64,000 nucleotides of DNA from a bacterium (GTDB lineage Bacteria > Myxococcota_A > Bradymonadia > UBA7976 > UBA1532): positions 1 through 64,000 of the forward strand of contig JAUHXC010000030.1 of assembly GCA_030427205.1 (NCBI GenBank). The letters run 5' to 3'. Within the stretch, counting starts at the first letter, position 1. Each line of letters begins with the position of its first letter. Made by a program: the position numbers and the translations under genes. Of this stretch, positions 51,301-59,000 are shown piece by piece. The notes under the pieces are model-generated. The model saw only the letters and a list, made by a program, of their open reading frames with translations. It did no database searches and had not been told where the DNA came from.

Positions 51301-54026
51301 TCGCCTGCCGGCTCGGCGCCCCGCGCCCCGACCAGTCGCAGCTCGCCGCCGGCGACTGCACCCTCGTCTGGACCCCGACCTACGCCCAGGCCCTCGCCGG
51401 CCGCGTCGAGTTCAGCATCACCGCCGACGACGGCGACGGCGGCGTCACCGCCCTCGGCCTCACCTGCTTCCCGACCATTCGCGACGGCGACGGCGACGGC
51501 CTGCCCGACAGCTGGGAGGAGCGCTTCGGCACCGATCCCACCGTCGAGGACTGCGACGTCGACTACGACGCCGACGGCATGAGCAACTGCGAGGAGTTCG
51601 AGGGCGACACCCTGCCCCGGGTCTACGAAGGCCCCGGCCTGCCGAGCCTCATCGAGCCCGTCGGCGGCGTCATCGTCGACACCGCCACCCCCACCCTCGT
51701 CTCGCGCAATACCGTCGACGACCTCGGCCGCGATCTGGACTACGTCTACTGGCTCTTCGACAGCGCCGACGGCGACCCGATCCACATGTCGGACCCCGTC
51801 GCCGAGACCCCGGCTCAGACCGGCTACCCGGCCCCCGACGGCCTGCTCGAAGAGAACGCCACCTACTACTGGACCGTCGCCGCCACCAACGGCCGCGTCA
51901 CCGGGCCCTCGCCCCAGCGCGCCCGCTTCGTCGTCGACGCCGTCGAAGAGCCGGCCCCCGCCCCGCGCATCATCGCGCCGGCCGACGGCGGCATGAGCCC
52001 CGACGCCATCCCGCCCATCGCGCTCACCCCGGTCACCGACCCCGACCCGGGCGACGAGCTGACGTATGAGTGCGAGGCGGCCACCGACGCCGACTTCGAA
52101 GACGTCGCCGGCACCGCCGACGGCGACGCGGTCGGCGGCCGGGTCAGCGTCGAGTTCGACGGCCTCGCCGGCGACACCACCTACTGGATCCGCTGCCGCG
52201 CCCTCGACCAGGACGGCAACCCCGGCGACTGGAGCGATCCCATTCGCTATGCCATCAACCAGGCCCCCGTCGCCGCCGTCGACCCGCCGGTGCTCGAGCT
52301 GCCCGAAGGCGGCGACGGCGTGGTGCAGTCGGCGTCGACCGATCCCGACGACGGCGAGCTGACCTACGAATGGCGCTGCCCCGAGGCCCTCGGCGTCGTC
52401 GCCGACGGCCCGACCCTCAACGTCGACGCCGCCCTCGACGGCCCCGCCGGCGGCCGCACCTTCCAGTGCCGCCTCACCGTCACCGACGCCCACGGCGCCC
52501 GCGACAGCACCGACTTCGTCGTGCGCGTGCACAACGTCGCCCCCACCGCCCAGGTCGTCTGCCCGGCGGTCGAAGAAGGCACCCCGGTGCAGATCCTCGT
52601 CGAAGGCATCGACCCCGGCGGCGACCAGATCGCCTGCAGCTGGGCGATGCCCGCCCCCGCCGCCTCGGGATTGGCCGGCTGCACCGTCGAGTGGACCCCG
52701 ACCTACGCCCAGGCCATCGCCGGCGAGGTGCACTTCGCCGTGCGCCTCACCGACGACGACGGCGCCAGCACCGACGTGCCGTTCACTTGCAACCCCACCT
52801 TCCTCGACGCCGACGGCAACGGCCTGCCCGATACCTGGCAGGACGACAATGACATCGACGACCCCGAAGGCGACGACGACGGCGACGGCGTCAGCAACGG
52901 CGACGAGTGGGCCGATGGCACCGATCCCAACCACTACGACGGCCCGGCCCCGCTCTCGCTCGTCTCGCCCGTCGGCGACGAGATCGTGCAGTCCCCCACC
53001 CCCGTGCTCGTCGTCAACAACGGCACCGACGGCCTCGACCGCGCCCTGCAGTACCGCTACGCCGTCTTCGAGACCGCCGACGCCGAGGCGCCGCTCTTCG
53101 TCTCCGACCTCGTCGACGAGGGCGATGAGACCACCGCCTGGCAGGTCGCCGAAGCCCTCGCCGAGAACGGCCGCTTCTGGTGGACCGCTCAGGCCGACAA
53201 CGGCGTCGCCCCCGGCCCCTGGGCCGACCGCGAGAGCTTCCGCGTCGACGAGACCGCCGAGGCCCCCGATCCGCCGACCATCCTGCGGCCGGCGAGCGGG
53301 GACGCCGTCGACGACACCCCGGTGCGGGTGACCCTGGAGAACAGCGCCGACCCCGATCCGGACCCCGAGCTGACCTATGACTGCCAGCTCGCCGTCGACG
53401 AGGCGTTCGAGCAGCAGGTGGGCGCCGGCGAGGCCGTCGAAGGCCCCGATGGCACCACTCGGGTCGACATCGAGGCGCTCGTCGGCGAGAACCAGAGCTA
53501 CTGGATCCGCTGCCGCGCGACCGACGAGACCGGCCTGCAGAGCGGCTGGTCGGAGCCGGTGAAGGTGGGCATCGACCGCACCAACGAGCCGCCGACCGCG
53601 CCGACGGTCATCAGCCCCGAGCCGGGCGCGCTCATCGAGGTGGGCGACATCAGCTTCACCGTCGGTGAGTCGACCGACCCCGAGGACGACGCGCTGACCT
53701 ACTTCATCGAGGTGAGCGCCGATCCGGACTTCCTCGCGGTGCTGGTCACGGCGTCCGCGGAGGCCTCGGGCGACAATCAGGCCACCTTCGGCCCGGAGAC
53801 CCTCACCCCCGGGGTGTGGTACGTGCGCACCTGGGCCCACGACGGGCTGCTGGCGGGCGCGATCACCGTCGAGCAGTTCGAGGTGTTCGATCCCAACGCC
53901 GGTGAAGACACCATCAACGGTGGTGGCTGCGCCTGCGACGTCAACGACGCCGATGCCGACCCGGTCAGCCCGCTCGCGGCGCTGCTCGGTCTCTTGATCC
54001 TCGGGCTGCGACGGCGCCAGCGGTAG
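48309..54026 (+). CDS. Giant surface protein A: toroid, PKD/FN3-like modules, MYXO-CTERM-like tail
   Basis: 1,905 residues. Signal peptide to about residue 36 (AGPADAQ). Residues about 130-515 resemble the alpha-toroid of squalene/prenyltransferase-like repeats (SQVGWAAVGLFASRE, SGAMLNALGFATDG, NFYAMFQVSKGMRSFQ, WLIENQNADGSWL). Next come two PKD-like domains (about 520-655 and 657-775) and Ig-like modules to about 965. Two tandem copies of a composite unit follow (about 975-1320 and 1410-1760): a C-P-A-V-E-E-G beta domain, a thrombospondin-3-like calcium loop (DGDGDGLPDSWEERFGTDP, DADGNGLPDTWQ) and FN3-like domains. The C-terminus, GGGCACDV then LAALLGLLILGLRRRQR, is a MYXO-CTERM-like signal. 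Probably a cell-surface adhesin or matrix protein. Residues about 961-1661 are encoded by DNA nearly identical to that of protein B. Confidence 0.88.
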   Translation: MRTDTTRRVNRARWARASFVCAALAAWLMPAGPADAQLDFEVVSVPWVGTAPSVPHDGVAGEPHYLQAVARNCALGIEYRWDFDGNGIYDMDWAAAPNRWNLGTQFTYDGLEETRLFIARVEGRCGGAEGPTATADFPVRMHVDPTRGIRINRSISNGLWWGHISLARNEVTRTASFGNAGGNWADTALLAQAMMNRGHKHGVDPGTDPYIESALWMLHYVLQHYVTLAAPGLQAGEDPDVNGNGIVLEADEGGVHGGANYVGGGALEAIASWPNQDYMIPADIGAPVNVAGRRLGDVVQDAAEFYMYSQTDIAFEGGIAGGWDYDINSAGIDSSQVGWAAVGLFASRESAGADVPGWVTERLERGVRYMDYGLATGGAATGGYGYRTRGEAARQGNPARSGAMLNALGFATDGDRAHPSVVATVDFIARAFDNPPADGFGGEIFGNFYAMFQVSKGMRSFQPPYETIGEGVDWYARTADWLIENQNADGSWLTAVRWTNNRHITHSLGLLVLIPTLFEAPPTAVAQAAPTSVGPGDTVTFYHGGSYALDPAHPIQTYRWDFVRYPDGLDLNGDGDFDDEGEHAPEDLNGDGAVTGDEIVWEVETDDADLRPTWAFEAEIEFGDVLEFEVNLQVEDDIGRKDDDRESVVIEVSYVNHPPVALAHPGGNDRSYLGLVGNSVRLDGSASFDPDSDDEPAEGFPRDTLTFVGWDLDGDGTFETEGAVIDFPIPDNAIIDAAIVVQFRVCDDGTWLGVPDEECEGGDCSLCRTADARINVTAGPDIVLGDGQTEFTVAEGESLSIDASGSSHPRDVDFDLIWYCDDAPITAHVDALGATFDARDIDGKLAGPTVECSVTAIDIAGVSVMIPFTVTVENVAPEITVADVVGDPIEGGSVDIVVRADDVPGDAPFLLYSVDCDGDGTFEVRNTRNNVVACALDDGRYDPIVQVDDQDGGVDIAELEGFDVENIPPTFADIECPAVEEGELMVLQISVSDPADQVACRLGAPRPDQSQLAAGDCTLVWTPTYAQALAGRVEFSITADDGDGGVTALGLTCFPTIRDGDGDGLPDSWEERFGTDPTVEDCDVDYDADGMSNCEEFEGDTLPRVYEGPGLPSLIEPVGGVIVDTATPTLVSRNTVDDLGRDLDYVYWLFDSADGDPIHMSDPVAETPAQTGYPAPDGLLEENATYYWTVAATNGRVTGPSPQRARFVVDAVEEPAPAPRIIAPADGGMSPDAIPPIALTPVTDPDPGDELTYECEAATDADFEDVAGTADGDAVGGRVSVEFDGLAGDTTYWIRCRALDQDGNPGDWSDPIRYAINQAPVAAVDPPVLELPEGGDGVVQSASTDPDDGELTYEWRCPEALGVVADGPTLNVDAALDGPAGGRTFQCRLTVTDAHGARDSTDFVVRVHNVAPTAQVVCPAVEEGTPVQILVEGIDPGGDQIACSWAMPAPAASGLAGCTVEWTPTYAQAIAGEVHFAVRLTDDDGASTDVPFTCNPTFLDADGNGLPDTWQDDNDIDDPEGDDDGDGVSNGDEWADGTDPNHYDGPAPLSLVSPVGDEIVQSPTPVLVVNNGTDGLDRALQYRYAVFETADAEAPLFVSDLVDEGDETTAWQVAEALAENGRFWWTAQADNGVAPGPWADRESFRVDETAEAPDPPTILRPASGDAVDDTPVRVTLENSADPDPDPELTYDCQLAVDEAFEQQVGAGEAVEGPDGTTRVDIEALVGENQSYWIRCRATDETGLQSGWSEPVKVGIDRTNEPPTAPTVISPEPGALIEVGDISFTVGESTDPEDDALTYFIEVSADPDFLAVLVTASAEASGDNQATFGPETLTPGVWYVRTWAHDGLLAGAITVEQFEVFDPNAGEDTINGGGCACDVNDADADPVSPLAALLGLLILGLRRRQR
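51189..53293 (+). repeat. 2.1-kb near-identical direct repeat, copy 1
   Basis: From 51189 to 53293 the DNA matches 58945-61049 base for base as far as I could compare, at a constant offset of 7,756 bp and without indels. One silent difference was noticed near 51266 (GTG against GTC). Outside these limits the paralogues differ at many synonymous and non-synonymous sites. Confidence 0.9.
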
Positions 54027-54032
54027 CCCCGA

Positions 54033-54054
54033 CCCGGCGGCTTCGGCCGCCGGG
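54033..54054 (+). terminator. Hairpin terminator after surface gene A
   Basis: CCCGGCGGC (54033-54041) pairs perfectly with GCCGCCGGG (54046-54054) around a TTCG tetraloop, six bases after the stop codon. UUCG loops are exceptionally stable; no U-run follows, as is common in GC-rich genomes. Confidence 0.75.
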
Positions 54055-54068
54055 GGCCCGTGCGTCGC

Positions 54069-54120
54069 CGATGTCATCGGCATGGCATACCACCGATGCC
54101 ACCGATGCCATCGACGATGG
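54069..54120. repeat. GATGCCATC-type repeat cluster
   Basis: CGATGTCATCGG, CATGGCATACCA, CCGATGCCACCGATGCCATCGACGATGG are packed between the terminator of surface gene A and the OmpA-like gene, including one perfect GATGCCATC (54104-54112). Confidence 0.7.
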
Positions 54121-54203
54121 ACGCGCCCCCGGCCGCCGGGCCGCCTGCGCATGCCGTGGAGGCCGCGGCGTGCATCTCGAAACAGGGAGTTTCGGAGAAT
54201 CTC

Positions 54204-55946
54204 ATGCAGTCATCACTCATGCAGTCATCACTCTCGGGCGCCGGCGCTGCCATCGCCCTGGCATCACTCCTGGCCGGACCCGCCGTGGCACAAGACGTCG
54301 AGACCTTCGACGCGCCCACCGGCGTCGGCCACCTCTTCACCGCCGCGGGCGCCGACATCACCGAGACCGGCCGGGTCTCGACCGGCGTCTGGCTCACCTA
54401 TGCCGACGACGCGCTCGTGCGGCGCAACGCCGACGGTGACATCAACGGCAACATCATCGAGCAGATGACCACCGTGCACCTGCTCGCGGCCTATGGCATC
54501 ACCGACGGCCTCGAGCTCGGCGTCGCCCTGCCCTTCGGCTTCGTCGAGGGCCGCGACACCGACATCCTCGGCGGCACCAACGGCGGCGCGGCCGGCGATC
54601 TGCGCTTCTCGCCGCGCTATCGCATCCTCGGCAGCGACGACGGTGACGGCTTCCGACTCGCCGCGTCGCTCGACATCAGCCTGCCCACCGGCGACGGCAC
54701 CCGCGGCTACGGCAGCAAGTCGGCGCACGTCGCCCCGGTCGTCGCCGCCGACATCGGCCTGGGCATGGTCCGGGTCGTCGCCAACCTCGGCTTCCGCTAT
54801 CGCCCCGACAGCGAGACCCTGGCCAACGTCGAGATCGGCAACGAGCTGATCTACGCCGCCGGCGCTCAGGTGAACCTCGGCGAGAGCCCCTATGCCATCC
54901 TCGCCGAGCTGCACGGGGTCGCGCCGGCCGGCTCGGTCGAAGACACCGCCGCCTCGGCGCCGCTCGAAGGCCTCTTCGGCGTGCGGGCCCACACCGTCGA
55001 CGGCCACGCCGCCACGCTCGGCGCGGGCTATGGCTTCATCGATGGCTATGGCGCGCCCGGCCTGCGGGTCATGGCCGGCTATACCTACTCCCCCGCCGCC
55101 GACACCTGCCAGGTCTGCGGCGCCCCGCCGCCGCCCGCACCGGTCGACAGCGACGGCGACGGTCTGCTCGATCCGATGGACGCCTGCCCGCAGCAGCCCG
55201 AAGACAAGGATGGCTTCGAGGATACCAATGGCTGCCCCGATCCCGACAACGATCAGGATGGCATCCTCGACGGCGCCGACACGTGCCCCGACGAGGCCGA
55301 GGACAAAGACGGCGACGCCGACGACGACGGCTGCCCCGAAGAGGATGCCATCGCCGACCGCGACGGCGATGGCATCCCCGATGACAAGGACCTCTGCCCG
55401 GACGAGCCCGAAGACAAGGATGGCATCGAGGATGCCAATGGCTGCCCCGAGGACGACGCCGATCAGGATGGCATCCTCGACGCCGACGACACCTGCCCGC
55501 TCAAGCCCGAGACGGTCAATACCTTCGAAGACACCGACGGCTGCCCCGACGAGAAGCCGGCGGTGCAGGTGACCTGCAAGAGCATCGAGCTCGGCGACAA
55601 CATCTTCTTCGAGACCGGCCGCTATGTCATCCAGGAGCGGTCGTTCCCGCTGCTCGACAACATCGCCAAAACCCTCAACGAGAACCCGCAGATCCGTAAG
55701 GTGCGCATCGAGGGTCACACCGACAATCAGGGTGAGGCCGCCGCCAACGAGAAGCTGTCGACCCAGCGGGTCTGGGTCGTGCGCGAGTACCTCGCCGAGA
55801 AGGGCGTCGACAAGTCGCGCCTCGCGTACCGGGGCTATGGCCAGACCCGGCCCATCGCGTCGAACGACACTGACGAAGGCCGCGCGAAGAACCGGCGCGT
55901 CGAGATCTCGATCATCGACGCCGACAAGCGCGAGGGCTGCGAGTAG
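54204..55946 (+). CDS. OmpA-family outer-membrane protein with thrombospondin-3 repeats
   Basis: 580 residues, ATG 54204 with GGAG six bases upstream. A 15-bp duplication repeats ATGCAGTCATCACTC at 54204-54233, giving MQSSLMQSSL before the signal peptide (ends GPAVAQ). Residues 30-310 are a beta-rich barrel-like domain (VHLLAAYGITDGLELGVALP, GYGFIDGYGAPGLRVMAGYT). Calcium-binding TSP3 repeats follow (DSDGDGLLDPMDACP, DNDQDGILDGADTCP, DRDGDGIPDDKDLCP). The OmpA peptidoglycan-binding domain is at about 440-575 (IFFETGRYVIQERS, VRIEGHTDNQGEAAANEKLS, LAYRGYGQTRPI, KNRRVEI). It would tie the outer membrane to the cell wall. It lies between the two giant surface genes. The TSP3 region contains five GATGSCATC palindromes. 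Confidence 0.93.
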   Translation: MQSSLMQSSLSGAGAAIALASLLAGPAVAQDVETFDAPTGVGHLFTAAGADITETGRVSTGVWLTYADDALVRRNADGDINGNIIEQMTTVHLLAAYGITDGLELGVALPFGFVEGRDTDILGGTNGGAAGDLRFSPRYRILGSDDGDGFRLAASLDISLPTGDGTRGYGSKSAHVAPVVAADIGLGMVRVVANLGFRYRPDSETLANVEIGNELIYAAGAQVNLGESPYAILAELHGVAPAGSVEDTAASAPLEGLFGVRAHTVDGHAATLGAGYGFIDGYGAPGLRVMAGYTYSPAADTCQVCGAPPPPAPVDSDGDGLLDPMDACPQQPEDKDGFEDTNGCPDPDNDQDGILDGADTCPDEAEDKDGDADDDGCPEEDAIADRDGDGIPDDKDLCPDEPEDKDGIEDANGCPEDDADQDGILDADDTCPLKPETVNTFEDTDGCPDEKPAVQVTCKSIELGDNIFFETGRYVIQERSFPLLDNIAKTLNENPQIRKVRIEGHTDNQGEAAANEKLSTQRVWVVREYLAEKGVDKSRLAYRGYGQTRPIASNDTDEGRAKNRRVEISIIDADKREGCE

Positions 55947-55953
55947 CCCTGCC

Positions 55954-55986
55954 CGCGGCGCCGGTGGGTGAGCCGCCGGCGCCGCG
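55954..55986 (+). terminator. Hairpin terminator after the OmpA-like gene
   Basis: An 11-bp perfect stem, CGCGGCGCCGG (55954-55964) with CCGGCGCCGCG (55976-55986), around an 11-base loop, seven bases after the stop. No U-run. Confidence 0.65.
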
Positions 55987-56026
55987 CCATCAGCGTCCGG
56001 GCGGCGCCGCGCCGGATCGACCGACT

Positions 56027-56046
56027 GTGACAAATCGTGACGTCAC
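56027..56046. promoter_or_regulatory. GTGAC direct/inverted repeat with GTGACGTCAC palindrome
   Basis: GTGAC-AAATC-GTGACGTCAC: a direct repeat of GTGAC 10 bp apart, ending in the perfect palindrome GTGACGTCAC (56037-56046), 21 bp before the start codon of surface gene B. The motif and position resemble the site before surface gene A. Confidence 0.4.
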
Positions 56047-56067
56047 ACATGAGCATTGAGGGGACCC

Positions 56068-59000
56068 ATGAGAAATCACGCCGCTCGTCGAGCGGGTCGA
56101 CGTCGAACGCCGGGCCGCGCGTTCATGCTGGCGGCCCTCGCCGCTGCTCTGCTGCCGGCCGGACAAGCCATCGCACAGGATGCCTTCGAGGTGGTGACCG
56201 TGCCCTGGGTGGGCACCGCGCCTGAGGTGCCCCATGACGGGGTCGCCGGCGAGTCGCACTACCTGCAGGCGGTGGCCCGCAACTGCGACGGGGCCATCGA
56301 GTATCGCTGGGATTACGACGGCAACGGCACCTACGACATGGAGTGGGCCGCCGCGCCCGACCGCTGGAACCTGGGCACCCAGTTCACCTACCAGGGCCTC
56401 GATGCGACCCGGCTGTTCATCGCCCGGGTCGAGGGCCGCTGCGGCGGCGCCGAAGGCCCGACGGCGACCGCCGACTTCCCGGTGCGCATGCACGTCGATC
56501 CGCCCCGCGGCATCCGCATCAACCGCGCGATCTCCAACGGGCTGTGGTTCGGCCACATCTCGCTGCAGCGCAATACGGCCACCCGCACCGCCCGCTTCGG
56601 CGCGGCGGGCGGCAACTGGGCCGACACCGCGCTGCTGGCCCAGGCGATGATGAACCGCGGGCACAAGCACGGCGTCGACCCGGCCGTCGACCCGTATCAC
56701 GAAGACGCCTTGTGGATGCTGCACTACGTGCTGCAGCACTACGTCACGATCGCTGCCCCGGGCCTGCAAGCGGGCGAGAACCCCGATATCAACGGCAACG
56801 GCATCCTGCTCGAGACCGACGAGGGCGGGGTGCACGGCGGGCTCAACTACGTGGGCGGCGGCAACCTGGAAGCCATCGCCAGCTGGCCCGACCAGGACTA
56901 CATGATCCCCGACGACATCGGCGCGCCGCAGAACGTCGCCGGGCGCCGGCTCGGCGACGTGGTGCAGGACGTCGCCGAGTTCTTCATCTACAGCCAGACC
57001 GAGATCGACTACGAAGGCGCCATCGCCGGCGGCTGGGACTACGACCCCAACGCCCCGCAGATCGACTCGTCCCAGGTGGGCTGGGCCGCGGTGGGCCTCT
57101 TCGCCGCCCGCGACGCCGCCGGCGCCGACGTGCCGGCGTGGGTCACCGACCGGCTGCGGGTGGGCATCGACTTCATGGACGCCAGCCGCGGCGGCGACCC
57201 GGCCCTGCGCGGCGGCTATGGCTACCGCGCCTTCGACCAGTGCGGCGCCAACCACTCGCGCTCGGGGGCGATGCTCAACGCGCTGGGCTTCGCCACGTCG
57301 AGCGACCGGGCCGACGCGCAGGTGCTCGCGACGGTGGACTACCTCGGGGCCATCTTCACCAACGAGGCCGCGCCGGACTGCTGGGGCGGCCGCAACCTGG
57401 GCAACTTCTACGCGATGTACCAGGTGTCGAAGGGCATGCGCTCGTTCCAGCCGCAGTTCGAGCTCATCGGCGAGGGCATCGACTGGTACGCCCGCTACGC
57501 CGACTGGCTCATCACCAATCAGGCCGCCAACGGATCGTGGCTCAACGACAATACCTGGATGGGCGCCCGCGAGATCACCCACTCGCTGGGCCTGCTGGTG
57601 CTCATCCCGACGCTCTTCGAGGCGCCGCCGACCGCCGTCGCCCTCGCCGCGCCGACCTCGGTCGGGCCGGGCGACGAGGTCACCTTCTACCACGGCGGCT
57701 CGTACGCGCTCGATCCGGCGCACCCGATCCAGCTCTACCGCTGGGACTTCGTGCGCTACCCCGACGGCCTCGATCTCAACGGCGACGGCGACTTCGACGA
57801 CGCGGGCGAGCACGCGCCGGAGGACCTCGACGGCGACGGCGCGGTGACCGGCGACGAGATCGTCTGGGAGATCGAGACCGACGATCCCGAGCTGCGCCCG
57901 ACCTGGGCCTTCGAGGCCGAGATCGAGTTCGGCGAAGTGGTGACCTTCGACGTGACGCTGCAGGTGGAGGACGACCTCGGCCGCGTCGATGACGACCGGG
58001 AGTCGGTGGTCATCGAGGTGTCCTACGTCAACCACCCGCCGGTGGCGATCGGTCGCCCCAACGGCGGCGATACCTACGAGGTCGCCCCGGGTGTCGTGCT
58101 CACCCTCGACGGCAGCGGCAGCTTCGACCCCGACAGCGACGACGAGCCCGCCGAAGGTTTCCCCCGCGACGGCATCACCTCCTACGCCTGGGACCTCGAC
58201 GGCGACGGCCTCTTCGAGTTGCAAGGCCCGCGCGTGCCCTACCCCGTCGCGCCGGACGCCGAGATCGGCAGCAGCCGGGTCGTTCGGCTTCAGGTCTGCG
58301 ACGACGGGACCTGGCTGGGCATCGCCGACGAAGAGTGCGAAGGCGGCGACTGCTCGCTGTGCCACACCGCCGACGTGCGGATCGCCGTCGTGCCGATCCC
58401 GCCGCCGGACATCGACCTGGGCGGCCAGGACACCTTCGACGTCGGCGAGGGCCAGCGGCTCGCGATCGACGCCAGCGCCACCAGCCATCAGCTCGACCTC
58501 GACTTCGAGCTGATCGCCTACTGCGAGGGCCTCGAGATCTCCATCGCCGTGGACGACCGCACGATCAACATCGACGCCCGCCGCGCCGACGGGCCGGCCG
58601 ATCCGCTCGAGATCCCGTGCACCATCAGCGCGATCGACGAGCTGGGCAACCTGGCCACCCTGCCGATCACCGTGCGGGTCAACAACGTCGCGCCCGAGAT
58701 CACCGCCGCCGAGGTCATCGGCGAGCCGGTCGAGGGCGGCACCGTCGACATCGTGGTGCGGGCCGACGACGTCTTCGGCGACGCGCCGTTCTTGCTCTAC
58801 AGCGTCGACTGCGACGGCGACGGCACCTTCGAGGTGCGCAACAGCCTCGACAACACCGTGGTCTGCGCGCTCGACGACGGCCGCTACGATCCGATCGTGC
58901 GGGTCGACGACCAGGACGGCGGCGTTGATCTGCTCGAGCTCGACGGCTTCGACGTCGAGAACATCCCGCCGACCTTCGCCGACATCGAGTGCCCGGCGGT

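Noticed and set aside
48129..54152. Antisense open frame of about 2,000 codons opposite surface gene A
   Set aside because: Same codon-bias effect, with a low-complexity Val/Asp/Gly-rich translation and no ribosome-binding site. The corresponding frame opposite gene B (55990-61596) is similar only because the sense genes are paralogues.
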